DNA of 64,000 nucleotides, from positions 248,001 through 312,000 of the forward strand of contig NZ_JBBKAH010000003.1 in assembly GCF_037652055.1 (NCBI RefSeq). Direction: 5' to 3'. Under the pieces are notes generated by a model. That model had not been told where the DNA came from. It saw only the letters and a program-made list of their open reading frames with translations, and ran no database searches. A program made the position numbers and the translations under genes. Source of the stretch: Pelagibius sp037652055 (GTDB lineage: Bacteria > Pseudomonadota > Alphaproteobacteria > Kiloniellales > Kiloniellaceae). Below are positions 46,086 to 55,575 of this stretch, piece after piece. The first letter of the stretch is position 1, and each line of letters begins with the position of its first letter.

Positions 46086-46458
46086 GGCGGCTCCTCCGGG
46101 AAACCCGGTCTTGGCGTGCGCAGCGGTGTGGGACCACCGGCAGCCGGTTTCATAGCACAAACCGCCCCGTCTCCGCGAGATGCCAGGCGGCCTGCGTTCC
46201 AGCCCACTCCTGCGGGACACTCGGCCAGGTCACGGCTGCCTCCGGCGTCTTTTGCATTAGACGAATTGATGAGAGCCTGACCCTTGCCCGGCGTGCGAAA
46301 AAGATCAGCTTCTTTTTGAGAGCACGCTTACCACAGGTCATTCCAAGAAGAGTCGTTTCGCGTCCGGGCCGGCGGCCCGGGCGCCGAAAGCAATTCCACA
46401 AGCGGAATCAATTCCAAGACCCGGGATCAATTCCAAGACAAGGATTGGGAGGCATCAC
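46086..46458. other. Divergent region upstream of second iorAB pair
   Basis: 373 bases between SCP2 (left) and the 2Fe-2S subunit gene (right). It contains the direct repeats listed separately; otherwise no gene. Confidence 0.5.
46339..46439 (+). promoter_or_regulatory. Array of TTCCAAGA-type direct repeats
   Basis: ATCAATTCCAAGAC occurs twice exactly (46407-46420 and 46426-46439). A related CAATTCCACAAG lies at 46391-46402 and CATTCCAAGA at 46339-46348. Spacing of the last three is 18-19 bases. The array ends 20 bases before the start codon of the hydroxylase small subunit and could be an operator or a leader feature. Confidence 0.45.
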
Positions 46459-46911
46459 ATGGTCAGCTTCACGGTCAACGGCGTCGGACACAGCTTCGAC
46501 GGCGACCCGAACACCCCGCTGCTCTGGTACCTGCGCGACGAGCTGGGGCTCAACGGCACGAAATACGGCTGCGGCACCGGCTTGTGCGGCGCCTGCACGA
46601 TCCACCTGGACGGCCAGGCGGTGCGCGGCTGCCTCGCCACGGTGGCCGAGGCCGAAGGCGCCGCGGTGACCACCATCGAGGGGCTGTCGCCCGACGGCAA
46701 CCACCCGGTGCAGGTCGCCTGGCGCGAACTCAACGTGCCGCAGTGCGGCTTCTGCCAAGCCGGCCAGATCATGCAGGCCGCGTCCCTGCTGGCGGCGACG
46801 CCCAATCCGAGCGATGCCCAGATCATGGACGAGATGCAGGGCAACATCTGCCGCTGCGGCTGCTACCAGCGCATCGTCGGCGCCGTGCGCCGCGCCTCCA
46901 CGGGAGTATGA
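46459..46911 (+). CDS. IorA-type 2Fe-2S subunit (second pair)
   Basis: 150-residue subunit with both 2Fe-2S cluster motifs: CGTGLCGACTIHLDG preceded by NGTKYG, and CGFCQAGQIMQAASLL with GNICRCGCY. It resembles the island protein at 36878-37330 in length and layout. GGGAGG stands upstream of ATG. Followed after 4 bases by its large subunit gene; the two form one operon. Confidence 0.95.
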   Translation: MVSFTVNGVGHSFDGDPNTPLLWYLRDELGLNGTKYGCGTGLCGACTIHLDGQAVRGCLATVAEAEGAAVTTIEGLSPDGNHPVQVAWRELNVPQCGFCQAGQIMQAASLLAATPNPSDAQIMDEMQGNICRCGCYQRIVGAVRRASTGV

Positions 46912-46915
46912 AACC

Positions 46916-49249
46916 ATGCTCAGTCACATCCAGCGAGAGATCGCGGGCGCCGCGCCGATGCAGGCCGCCCGCACCGTCATCCAGAACGTCAGCCGCCGCG
47001 GCTTCCTGAAGGGAGGCGCGGCCTTCGCGCTCGCCGTCCAGTTCCTGCCCGGCGAGGCCGAGGCCTTCGTTAGCTACAAGCACGGCGGCCTGGAGATGCC
47101 CAACGGCGTGGTGAACAACCCGCTGGTCTTCGTCTCCATCGCGCGGGACGGCACGGTCACCATCGTGGCGCACCGCTCCGAAATGGGCACCGGCTCGCGC
47201 ACCTCCATTCCCATGGTGGTGGCCGACGAGATGGAGGCCGACTGGTCGCGCGTGAAGATCGTCCAGGCGGAAGGCGACGAGAAAAAGTACGGTAACCAGG
47301 ATACCGACGGCTCGCGCAGCCTGCGCCACCACATCCAGCCGGCCCGCGAGATCGGCGCGGCCATGCGCCACATGCTGGAGCAGGCCGCCGCCCAGCAGTG
47401 GCAGGCCGATATCGCCGACGTGCAGGCCGTCGGGCACCAGGTGATCCACAAGTCGCTCGGCGCCCGCCTGAGCTACGGCGAACTGGCCGAAGCGGCCATG
47501 GCGCTGCCGGTGCCGCCGCGCGCCGAACTGCGCTTCAAGGACGAGAAGGAATTCCGCTACATTGGCAAGGGCCAGGTGCAGATCGTCGACCTGCACGACA
47601 TCACCACCGGCAAGGCGGTCTACGGCGCCGACGTCAACTTGCCCGGCATGCTCACCGCCGTGGTCGCCCGCCCGCCGGTGGTCGGCGGCAAAGTGAAGTC
47701 GTTCGACGCCGCCGCCGCGCGGGCGGTGCCCGGCGTGCTGCACGTCGTCGAGATCCCCGGCAACGGGATCGGCTCCAAGTTCAAGCCGCTGGGCGGCGTG
47801 GCGGTGGTCGCGCGCAACACCTGGGCGGCGCTCCAGGGCCGCGATGCCCTCGCGGTCACGTGGGACGACGGCCTGCACGGCAAGGCCAGCACCGCCGAGC
47901 AGGAAAAGGCGCTGCGCGCCTCGGCCGGCGCCCCGGGCGATCCGGTGCGCGACCAGGGCGACGCCGAAGCGGCACTCGCCTCGGCCGCCCGGGTCTTCAC
48001 CCGCGAGTACTACCAGCCCCACATGGCCCACGCGGCGATGGAGCCGCCCGTCGCGCTGGCCTCGGTGAAGGACGGCAAGTGCGAGCTCTGGGCCTGCGTG
48101 CAGAGCCCCTACGGCACGCGCGTCGACGTCGCCGACTTCCTCGGCATGAAGGAGGAGGACGTCACCGTGCACGTGACCCTGCTGGGCGGCGGCTTCGGGC
48201 GCAAGTCGAAGTGCGACTTCGTCATGGAGGCGGCCTATCTCTCCCGCGAGGTCGGCGCGCCGGTGCGCGTGCAGTGGACCCGGGAGGACGACATCCGGCA
48301 TTGCTTCTACCACACCACCTCGGTGGAGAAGATCGACATCGGTCTCGACGCCAACGACAAGCCGGTCGCCTGGCGCCACCGCAGCGCGGCGACCTCGATC
48401 CTCTCGACCTTTGCCCCCGACGAAGGCAAGCAGCTCAGTATCGAGATCGGCATGGGCCTGGAGGACATGCCTTACGAGATCGCCAACGTCCGCGCCGAAC
48501 AGTGCAAGGGCTTCGCGCACACCCGCGTCGGCTGGTACCGCTCGGTCTCCAACATCCCGCGCGCCTTCGCGATCCAGTCGATCACCGCGGAGCTGGCCCA
48601 CGAACTGGGCCGCGACGAGAAGGACTTTCTGCTGGAGATGATCGGGACGCCGCGCAAGCTCGACTGGCAGGCCGCCGGACTGCCGCAGCAGTTCTGGAAC
48701 AACGGCGAGCCCTATGAGGAATTCCCCATCGACACGGGGCGTCTCAGGAACGTGGTCGAGCTGGCGGCGGCCAAGGCCGGCTGGGGCAAGAGCCTGCCGC
48801 CAGGCGAAGGCCTCGGAATCGCCGTGCATCGCAGCTTCGTCAGCTACATCGCCATGGTGGTGCATGCCAAGGTTGGCAGTGACGGCAGCGTCACGGTGCC
48901 GGAGGTTCATGCCGCCATCGACTGCGGCTTCGTCGCGAACCCGGAGCGGGTGCGCTCACAGATGCAAGGGGCCTGCGTCTTCGGCATGACGGCGGCGCTG
49001 TACAGCCGCATCACGCTGGAGAACGGTGCCGTGGTGGAGAGCAATTTCCACGACTACGACATGGCGCGCGCCAGCGCCTTCCCGGAGGTGGTGCACACCC
49101 ACATCGTCGAGCATCCCTTCGCGGTCCACGCGACGGGGGTCGGCGAGCCGGGCGTGCCGCCCTTCCTGCCCGCCCTCACCAACGCGATCTTCAACGCCTC
49201 GGGCAAGCGCATCCGCAACCTGCCAGTCGGCGACCAGCTGCGGGCGTAG
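46916..49249 (+). CDS. IorB-type molybdenum hydroxylase large subunit (second pair)
   Basis: 777-residue molybdopterin-binding subunit, exported through a twin-arginine signal (SRRGFLKGG, about 24-32). Motifs: HRSEMGTGSRTSIPMV, MAHAAMEPPVA, LLGGGFGRKSKCDF, and the catalytic glutamate in GVGEPGVPP (Glu744, codon at 49145-49147), which the island homologue lacks. Related enzymes hydroxylate N-heterocycles or oxidise aldehydes in the periplasm. The substrate is not predictable. A strong terminator follows. Confidence 0.93.
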   Translation: MLSHIQREIAGAAPMQAARTVIQNVSRRGFLKGGAAFALAVQFLPGEAEAFVSYKHGGLEMPNGVVNNPLVFVSIARDGTVTIVAHRSEMGTGSRTSIPMVVADEMEADWSRVKIVQAEGDEKKYGNQDTDGSRSLRHHIQPAREIGAAMRHMLEQAAAQQWQADIADVQAVGHQVIHKSLGARLSYGELAEAAMALPVPPRAELRFKDEKEFRYIGKGQVQIVDLHDITTGKAVYGADVNLPGMLTAVVARPPVVGGKVKSFDAAAARAVPGVLHVVEIPGNGIGSKFKPLGGVAVVARNTWAALQGRDALAVTWDDGLHGKASTAEQEKALRASAGAPGDPVRDQGDAEAALASAARVFTREYYQPHMAHAAMEPPVALASVKDGKCELWACVQSPYGTRVDVADFLGMKEEDVTVHVTLLGGGFGRKSKCDFVMEAAYLSREVGAPVRVQWTREDDIRHCFYHTTSVEKIDIGLDANDKPVAWRHRSAATSILSTFAPDEGKQLSIEIGMGLEDMPYEIANVRAEQCKGFAHTRVGWYRSVSNIPRAFAIQSITAELAHELGRDEKDFLLEMIGTPRKLDWQAAGLPQQFWNNGEPYEEFPIDTGRLRNVVELAAAKAGWGKSLPPGEGLGIAVHRSFVSYIAMVVHAKVGSDGSVTVPEVHAAIDCGFVANPERVRSQMQGACVFGMTAALYSRITLENGAVVESNFHDYDMARASAFPEVVHTHIVEHPFAVHATGVGEPGVPPFLPALTNAIFNASGKRIRNLPVGDQLRA

Positions 49250-49263
49250 ACGCACAGCCTGTT

Positions 49264-49298
49264 ACCCGGCGGGAGGCCCTTCCCGCCGGGTTTTCTTT
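49264..49298 (+). terminator. Terminator after second iorAB operon
   Basis: Perfect 10-bp stem CCCGGCGGGA/TCCCGCCGGG with a six-base loop followed by TTTTCTTTTG, 15 bases after the large subunit stop. Confidence 0.9.
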
Positions 49299-49317
49299 TG
49301 GGGCCGCGAGTGAAAGC

Positions 49318-50142
49318 CTATGCCGCCCAGGCGAAGGTGCGGCGGTACCAGGCCAGCACGATGTCGGCGCTCTTCTGCCAGTCGTCCTCCAGCATGAAGC
49401 AATGGCCGGAGCGGCGCAGGAAGTGATACTCGGCATCGAAAAAGCGCGCGGTGGCGTAGTCCAGCCCGTGCGGATGCAGGTCCAGATCGTCCTTGCCTGC
49501 GGCGATGCAGAGCGCCGGACCTGAGATGCTGGCGCGGTCGACCGGCACCTCCCGCAGGCGGCGGTCGTTCAGCCAGGTCGGGCTCTCCGCGTTCAGCAGG
49601 CCGCAGAGGCCGGCCACATCGTCCGGCTGGTGATTGATGAAGAAGCGCCTGGCCCCCTGGACGGCGTCCGGCGGCGAAACCAGCGCGTTCACGGGGAAGG
49701 GCGGCAGCCGGCGATGCTCGCCCACCCCGTTGGGGGGCGTCGGCGCCAGCAGTACGGTGCCCCGGGTCTCGTACAGCCCGGCCGCCAAGCCGGCAACGCC
49801 GGCGCCCAGACTGTGCCCGGCAATGACGATCGGACGCTCGAACGCGCGGCAGATCTCCACCACGTCGGCGGCCATATCCCGCATGCCGACGGTGGGTGCC
49901 AACCCCTCGCCCGCCAGCGCGCCGTGGCCGCGCAGATCGACCGCCCCCGCGGCGATGCCCTGGCGTTCCAGGTAATCCAGGTAGAAAGCAAAACACCAGG
50001 CACCGTGGAAGGCACCGTGCACGAAGAGGAGCAGCGGACGCTGCGGGTCGCGTTCCGCCCGCGGGGTGAGAAACACCCCCGCGGCGCCGACACGGCGGAA
50101 GCTCAGCCCGCCCATGATACCCTTGATCGTGTCAACGACCAT
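49318..50142 (-). CDS. Alpha/beta hydrolase
   Basis: 274-residue serine hydrolase. Oxyanion region LFVHGAFHGAWCF, nucleophile elbow GHSLGAG (the Ser is catalytic), DLRGHGAL, and the C-terminal His in RSGHCFML. Hydrolysed bond unknown. Third gene of a unit with the TAXI-TRAP transporter, 48 bases behind the permease, so it may act on the imported compound. Confidence 0.88.
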   Translation of the reverse strand: MVVDTIKGIMGGLSFRRVGAAGVFLTPRAERDPQRPLLLFVHGAFHGAWCFAFYLDYLERQGIAAGAVDLRGHGALAGEGLAPTVGMRDMAADVVEICRAFERPIVIAGHSLGAGVAGLAAGLYETRGTVLLAPTPPNGVGEHRRLPPFPVNALVSPPDAVQGARRFFINHQPDDVAGLCGLLNAESPTWLNDRRLREVPVDRASISGPALCIAAGKDDLDLHPHGLDYATARFFDAEYHFLRRSGHCFMLEDDWQKSADIVLAWYRRTFAWAA

Positions 50143-50190
50143 GATAACGGTTCCTTGTCTTACGATAACAGCGTGCCGGAATGAAGGGGA

Positions 50191-52098
50191 CTACAGGGAG
50201 TCGGTACCCGGCTTTAGGGTTGCCGTTCGTCGCCCGCGCAGCCAGGCTCCCCCCTGCACCGCGGCGGCGAACGCCAGGGCAGCGACGGCAAAGAGCGGCG
50301 GGCAGAGGATCGCCGCGGTACCCGCCGCGCAGAGCAACCAGCGCTCCAGGCGGCTCAGCGGCGTCAGCAGGTAGCCCGAGAAGCCGCCGCTGATGACAAT
50401 GCAACCCAAGGCGGCAATCACGAAGGTATAGAGCGCGGCCTCCGTGCCCTCCATCAGCAGCAGGGCCGGCTGGAATACGAAGGCGAAGGGCAGGATGTAC
50501 TTCACGATCGCGATGCGCATGGTGTGCAGGGCCACCTTCGTCCAAGGTGCCTCGGCGATGCCGGCTGCGACGAAGACGGCGGTGCAGACCGGCGGCGTGA
50601 TGGCCGAGAGCGTCGCGAAGTAAAAGATGAACATATGCGCCTGCAGCTCGCTGAGCCCGACCGACTGCAGCGAGAGCGCGATCACCGAGGCGGCCAGCAC
50701 GTAGGCGGCTGTCGTCGGCATACCCATGCCCATGATCATCACCACCGCGGCAGCCAGCAGGATGGAGAGGAACTGCGACCCCTCACCGAGACCCAGCACC
50801 ACGTCGGAGAACTTAGCGCCGACGTTCACGATGTTGATGGTACCCACCAGCAGCCCGGCGACGGCCACCAGCACCGCCAGGGTCGCCAGCGGCATGGCCA
50901 TGTGGTCGAGAATGCCGACCAGGGATTTCAGCCGCGCCGCCAGATCGCCCAGCGAGCGCGCTTTGACGAGATGCAGGGCCACCAGCAGCGCCAGCGCGCC
51001 CAGCACCGAGAGGCCCACCGAATAGCCGGCGACGATGGCGCCCAGCAAGGTCAGGAAGGGCAGCATGACCGGCGCCCAGACCGAAAACGGCGAGAGGCTG
51101 GAGAACGGCGGAATCTCCTCCTTCGGCAGGGCGCCGATACCCTGGCGCGCCGATTCGAAGTGGATGCTGAAGAACACACCGATGAAGAACAGCAGCGCCG
51201 GCACCAGCGCCACCAGCATCATGTGGGTGATCGGCACGTCCAGCATCTCGGCCATGAGAAACAGGCCGGCGCCCATCAGCGGCGGCGTGATCTGCCCCCC
51301 GGACGATGCGGTCGCCTCGACCCCTGCGGCGACCTCCGGGCGGTAGCCCAGGCGCTTCATCATGGGAATGGTGAAGTTGCCTGTCATCGCCACGTTGCTG
51401 ACTGACGAACCGGTGATGGTGCCCATCGCCGCGGAGGCGATGACGGCGATCTTGGCCGGCCCGCCGCGATAGCGTCCGCCGACGCTCTTGGCCATGGTGA
51501 TGAAGGTCTCAGCGGCGCCGGTCGACAGCATCGCGGAGCTGAAGGCGACGAAGAGGATCAGCATGGACACGAAGATGTCCATCAGCGTGCCCCAAATGCC
51601 GTCGGTGGACAGGAACAGCGATTCCACCAGCAGGTACCAGTGCACCTCGCCGTGGCCGAACTTGCCGCTCAGGTGATGACCGAAAACGGTGTAGAGGGTG
51701 AAGATGACGAAGAGAATCGCGAAAGCGAGTCCCAGCATGCGGCGGCTGAATTCGATCAGCACCACGATGAGGCCGACCCCCAGCGCCAGCGCCAGATCCG
51801 ACGCCGCGTCCATGGTCAGCATGTAGTCCCAGTACTCGACGGCGGCGTAGAGACAAGCGCCCAGTGCCACCATCAGCAGCGCGATGTCGACCAGGGCCAT
51901 GCCAGTGTTGCGGCGCTTGGCGACGAAGTGCAGCGTGGCGAGGATCAGGCAGCCGCCCAGGATGATGGCGCGGTGCTGGATATTGGGAAGCTGACCCAAG
52001 AACACGGACCAGCAGACATAGCCGAGCAGCAGGGCCACCAGCACGCGGGAGGTGGCTTTTGCCCAACCTTGCCCGGTAACGGTCTCGTCGCTGTTCAT
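50191..52098 (-). CDS. TRAP transporter fused 4TM/12TM permease
   Basis: 635-residue membrane protein with about 16-18 segments: a DctQ-like N-terminal part (RVLVALLLGYVCWSVFLGQLPNIQHRAI) fused to a DctM-like part (AMGTITGSSVSNVAMTGNFTIPMMKRLGYRPEVAAGVEATASSGGQITPPLMGAGLFLMAE, MGMPTTAAYVLAA). This fusion is typical of TAXI-type TRAP systems, which import organic acids with a cation gradient. It works with the solute-binding protein encoded just upstream. Confidence 0.95.
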   Translation of the reverse strand: MNSDETVTGQGWAKATSRVLVALLLGYVCWSVFLGQLPNIQHRAIILGGCLILATLHFVAKRRNTGMALVDIALLMVALGACLYAAVEYWDYMLTMDAASDLALALGVGLIVVLIEFSRRMLGLAFAILFVIFTLYTVFGHHLSGKFGHGEVHWYLLVESLFLSTDGIWGTLMDIFVSMLILFVAFSSAMLSTGAAETFITMAKSVGGRYRGGPAKIAVIASAAMGTITGSSVSNVAMTGNFTIPMMKRLGYRPEVAAGVEATASSGGQITPPLMGAGLFLMAEMLDVPITHMMLVALVPALLFFIGVFFSIHFESARQGIGALPKEEIPPFSSLSPFSVWAPVMLPFLTLLGAIVAGYSVGLSVLGALALLVALHLVKARSLGDLAARLKSLVGILDHMAMPLATLAVLVAVAGLLVGTINIVNVGAKFSDVVLGLGEGSQFLSILLAAAVVMIMGMGMPTTAAYVLAASVIALSLQSVGLSELQAHMFIFYFATLSAITPPVCTAVFVAAGIAEAPWTKVALHTMRIAIVKYILPFAFVFQPALLLMEGTEAALYTFVIAALGCIVISGGFSGYLLTPLSRLERWLLCAAGTAAILCPPLFAVAALAFAAAVQGGAWLRGRRTATLKPGTDSL

Positions 52099-52239
52099 TC
52101 ACTTCAGATCCTGCGGGACGGGGCGGTAGGAATGGCGATGAAATCGACCGAACCGCGGCGTCCATTGTGGGGGCGGGAGCGAGACGCCGCGCTATGGCGC
52201 AGCGTCCCTCCCTCATGGAAAGCCTAGAGGTGAGGCGCC

Positions 52240-53199
52240 CTAGCGCATTTCCGGCGGCAACAGGCGCTCCGGCACCTCCAGGCCCTTTTCCCGGTAATAG
52301 CGCACTGCCCCGGCGTGCAGCGGGTAGGCGGAAACCGCGAGGGTCTGCTGCAAGATATCCTTGTCGCGGATGGCACGCAGCGCCTGCTTTTGGCTGGCGA
52401 TCCCTTCGTCCATGCCCTTGACGAGTTCGTAGGCGATCTCTTCTGACAGGTCGGCCGAGGCGACGAAGCCGATCCAGATGGCATGGGTGTAGAACGACGG
52501 CGCACCCTCGACGATGCCGGCCGGCATTTCCACGAAATCCATCCAGGGGATCTGCTGCTTGATCTTGGCGCGCTGCGCTTCGGTCCAGCCGACCGGCCAC
52601 AGCGGCGTCGTCAGGTTGAGCTCCTCGGACTCGGCGTCCAGGCGGTCACTGCCGATTGCCTTCTGGCGACCCAGGCACTTGTCGTCCTTGATCGCATTCA
52701 CCGCATCCTTGGAATCCGACAGGTAGAGATTCGGCGTGAAACCCATCTTGCGGATGATCAGGATCATGTTCTTTTCCTGCGACGATCCGCTCATGCCAGG
52801 GTGGAAGCACTTGCCGTTGAAGTCGGCGAAATTCTCGATGTGGGCATCCTTGCGCGCGGTGATCAGCTGCACCGCGGGCAGCGCCCACCACAGGACGCGG
52901 GTATCCTTGTAGCCGCTCTCTTCCAGGCTGGCGATCAGGTCAGGCGAGATGCCGGCGAACTTCAGGTCGCCCTGCTTCATCAGTGCCGCGTTCTTGGCGA
53001 AGCCGCCGGTCGACAGCACCGATATGCGTACCTTTTCGCTGGACTCGCTGATCGCGTTGGCGATGGCGGTGTAGTAGGGGAAAAAGGTCGAGGTCGGCGT
53101 CGAACCGCCCAGGTTGAGCTGCAAGGTTTCGGCCTGAGCCGCGGTGCCCATCATCAGCACGCCCGCACAGCCGACGGCCAGCCGCTTAAAAAATGTCAT
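52240..53199 (-). CDS. TAXI-family TRAP solute-binding protein
   Basis: 319-residue periplasmic protein; signal peptide ends near GTAAQAETL (about 21). Mature part: LQLNLGGSTPTSTFFPYYTAIANAISESSEKVRISVLSTGG, typical of TAXI proteins, then LKFAGISPDLIASLEESGYK and NFADFNGKCFHPGMSGSSQ. It delivers ligand to the fused permease. GGAGG stands 6 bases before ATG at 53199. Divergent from a LysR regulator. Confidence 0.93.
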   Translation of the reverse strand: MTFFKRLAVGCAGVLMMGTAAQAETLQLNLGGSTPTSTFFPYYTAIANAISESSEKVRISVLSTGGFAKNAALMKQGDLKFAGISPDLIASLEESGYKDTRVLWWALPAVQLITARKDAHIENFADFNGKCFHPGMSGSSQEKNMILIIRKMGFTPNLYLSDSKDAVNAIKDDKCLGRQKAIGSDRLDAESEELNLTTPLWPVGWTEAQRAKIKQQIPWMDFVEMPAGIVEGAPSFYTHAIWIGFVASADLSEEIAYELVKGMDEGIASQKQALRAIRDKDILQQTLAVSAYPLHAGAVRYYREKGLEVPERLLPPEMR

Positions 53200-53316
53200 C
53201 GGGTCCTCCCATTCTATGGTTCCGCTCGGCGCTCGATCGTTGTCGAGCACGGGGGCCCGGACGGCCCAGCAAGCTGGCATAGAAGAAATCCATTAGGCAT
53301 AGTTCCTTCAAACTAA

Positions 53317-53334
53317 TATTCGGCAACGATTATG
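53317..53334. promoter_or_regulatory. LysR-type operator candidate
   Basis: Imperfect inverted repeat ATATTCG-GCAA-CGATTAT (one mismatch) containing a T-N11-A core, in the divergent gap between the TAXI-TRAP operon and its LysR gene, 12 bases before the LysR start. Confidence 0.45.
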
Positions 53335-53345
53335 GAATTTTTGGA

Positions 53346-54242
53346 ATGAATTGGAGTTTCGCCGACCTTGAGGGTTTCCTGACCGTGGCGGAAACCAAGA
53401 GTTTCCGCGCCTCAGCGGAGCGTCTCAACCTTACGGCCTCGGCGCTCAGCAAACGCATTCAGAAAATCGAAAAGGAACTCGGCAATGAGCTTTTCCAGCG
53501 CACCACGCGCCAGGTCCGCCTAACCTCCGCGGGCCAGGAGTTTCTGCCGATCGCGCGCAAGTTGCTTGCGGAACTCGACAGCTATCTCATGCAGGCGCAC
53601 GGCACCGCCAGCCGCTACGACCGGCGCCTCGCCATCGGTTGCATTCCTTCGATGGCCGCAACCTTTCTCGCCCCCATCCTGGTGCCCTTCCACCGCGCGA
53701 ACCCGACCACGCGCCTGCGGGTGTTCGACGGCAGCTACGGCGAGGTGGTCGAACGGGTGCGCAGCGGCGATGCCGAGTTTGCCATCAATTTTACCCTCGG
53801 CACCGAGAGCGAGGTGGATTTCCTGCCGCTGTTCAAGGACCCCTTCGTCATCGGCTGCGCCAAGTCGCACCCCCTGGCGAAGAAACGCAGCGTCACCTGG
53901 GCTGACATCACACGCTATCCCTGCGTCACCATCTCGCGCCATAGCGGCAACCGGTTGCTGCTGGATGTCGCCGCCTCCGACAGTGCACATCGCATCACCG
54001 GCTTCTACGAGGTCGACAACCTCTCCTCGGCGCTGGAGTTCGTGGAGGCCGGTCTCGGCATCTCCGTCCTGCCGCGCTACTCCTTCACCCGCTCCTACCT
54101 GAAGGGTGTCGCCATCAGGCCGATCGCGGGCCTCAAGGTACACCGCCAGATCGGCATCATGCAGCGGCCAGGCGCACCGCTGTCGCGCCATGCCGAGCAG
54201 TTGAAGGCGATGGTTCTGAAGGCCGCGGCGAAGCTGCCCTAG
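53346..54242 (+). CDS. LysR-family regulator beside TAXI-TRAP operon
   Basis: 298-residue regulator with the N-terminal winged HTH (FLTVAETKSFRASAERLNLTASALSKRIQKIEKELGNELFQRTTRQVRLTSAG) and a periplasmic-binding-protein-like effector domain. Divergent position makes the TAXI-TRAP-hydrolase unit its likely target. The effector is probably the imported compound (inference). Confidence 0.93.
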   Translation: MNWSFADLEGFLTVAETKSFRASAERLNLTASALSKRIQKIEKELGNELFQRTTRQVRLTSAGQEFLPIARKLLAELDSYLMQAHGTASRYDRRLAIGCIPSMAATFLAPILVPFHRANPTTRLRVFDGSYGEVVERVRSGDAEFAINFTLGTESEVDFLPLFKDPFVIGCAKSHPLAKKRSVTWADITRYPCVTISRHSGNRLLLDVAASDSAHRITGFYEVDNLSSALEFVEAGLGISVLPRYSFTRSYLKGVAIRPIAGLKVHRQIGIMQRPGAPLSRHAEQLKAMVLKAAAKLP

Positions 54243-54246
54243 GGCT

Positions 54247-55371
54247 TCACGCCGCGAGGCGGGTTTCGGCGGCGGCGATCCAGCCGCCGCCCAGCACGCG
54301 GGTGCCGTCGTAGCAGACCGCCGCCTGGCCCGGCGAGATGCCGAACTGCGCCTCGTCGAGCATCACCTCGGCACCGCCGCCCGGCAGCGGATAGAGCGTC
54401 GCCGCCGCCGGTGCGCTGGCCGAGCGCAGCTTCACCTCGCAGCGCCGCCCCGACGCGTCCAGCGCTTCGCCGCCCAGCCAGTTGAGGTCGCGCAGGATAA
54501 CGCGGTCGCGCGCCAGCGCCGCCTTGGGGCCGACGATGACGCGCTGGGTCTCCGGCTCCAGGCGCACGACGAACAGCGGCTCGGCCTCGCCGCCGACGCC
54601 CAGGCCGCGGCGCTGGCCGATGGTGTAGTGGATGATGCCCTTGTGACGGCCCATGACGCGGCCGTCGAGGTGCACGATCTCGCCGGGGTCGGCAGCACCG
54701 GGGCGCAGCTTCTGCACCACCTGGGCGTAGGAGCCCTGCGGCACGAAGCAGATGTCCTGGCTGTCGGGCTTGTCGGCGACGACGAGGCCGAAGCGCTCGG
54801 CCTCCGCCCGCACCCTGTCCTTCGCCATGCCGCCCAGTGGGAAGCGCAGGAAGCCGAGCTGCTCTGGCGTCGTCGCGAAAAGGAAATAGCTCTGGTCGCG
54901 CTTGGGATCGACGGCACGGTGCAGTTCCGCACCGGCGGGGCCCATCATGCGCTGCACGTAGTGGCCGGTCGCCAGACAATCGGCGCCCAGCTCGCGCGCC
55001 GTCGCCAGCAGGTCGCGGAACTTGACCGTCTGGTTGCAGTTCACGCAAGGGATCGGTGTCTCGCCGCGCAGGTAGCTGTCGGCGAAGTCCTCCATCACCG
55101 CGTCGCGGAAACGGCTCTCGTAGTCCAGCACGTAGTGCGGGATCCCCAGGCGCTCGGCCACCTGGCGGGCGTCGTAGATGTCCTGGCCGGCGCAGCAGGC
55201 ACCCTTCTTGGCCAGCGCCATGCCGTGGTCGTAGAGCTGCAGGGTTATGCCCACCACCTCGAAGCCCTGAGCGTGCAGCAGCGCCGCCGTGACCGAGGAA
55301 TCCACCCCGCCCGACATCGCCACCACCACGCGGGTCGCGCCCGCCGGCTTATCAAGTCCCAAAGCGTTCAT
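54247..55371 (-). CDS. mnmA: tRNA-specific 2-thiouridylase MnmA
   Basis: 374-residue enzyme that makes 2-thiouridine at wobble position 34 of tRNAs for Lys, Glu and Gln. PP-loop VVVAMSGGVDSSVTAALL, catalytic cysteines in TPIPCVNCNQTVKF and SQDICFVPQG, then GEIVHLDGRVMGRHKGIIHYTIGQRRGLG and the C-terminal beta domain. Start taken at MNALGLDKPAG; the longer reading to 55437 adds a poor extension. Convergent with the LysR gene (4-base gap). Confidence 0.97.
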   Translation of the reverse strand: MNALGLDKPAGATRVVVAMSGGVDSSVTAALLHAQGFEVVGITLQLYDHGMALAKKGACCAGQDIYDARQVAERLGIPHYVLDYESRFRDAVMEDFADSYLRGETPIPCVNCNQTVKFRDLLATARELGADCLATGHYVQRMMGPAGAELHRAVDPKRDQSYFLFATTPEQLGFLRFPLGGMAKDRVRAEAERFGLVVADKPDSQDICFVPQGSYAQVVQKLRPGAADPGEIVHLDGRVMGRHKGIIHYTIGQRRGLGVGGEAEPLFVVRLEPETQRVIVGPKAALARDRVILRDLNWLGGEALDASGRRCEVKLRSASAPAAATLYPLPGGGAEVMLDEAQFGISPGQAAVCYDGTRVLGGGWIAAAETRLAA

Positions 55372-55575
55372 GAGGCCGGAATATAGGCCCCCGGCGGGGG
55401 CGCGCAAGGGCCCGCCCGCCGGCCCGCTCCGGATCAATGAAGGATTTTAAATGACAGATATTGATTTTTGTTATTCAATCTCCACATGGGGGTCTCCGGG
55501 GCGCCGCGTCCCCCGGAACACTCCCGAAAAACGCGGGAAATCCGCGCTTTCCCCCCAAGACTGGAGCCTAAGCAG

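Noticed and set aside
46823..48910. 695-codon minus-strand open frame
   Set aside because: Antisense to the molybdenum hydroxylase large subunit, which has clear motifs.
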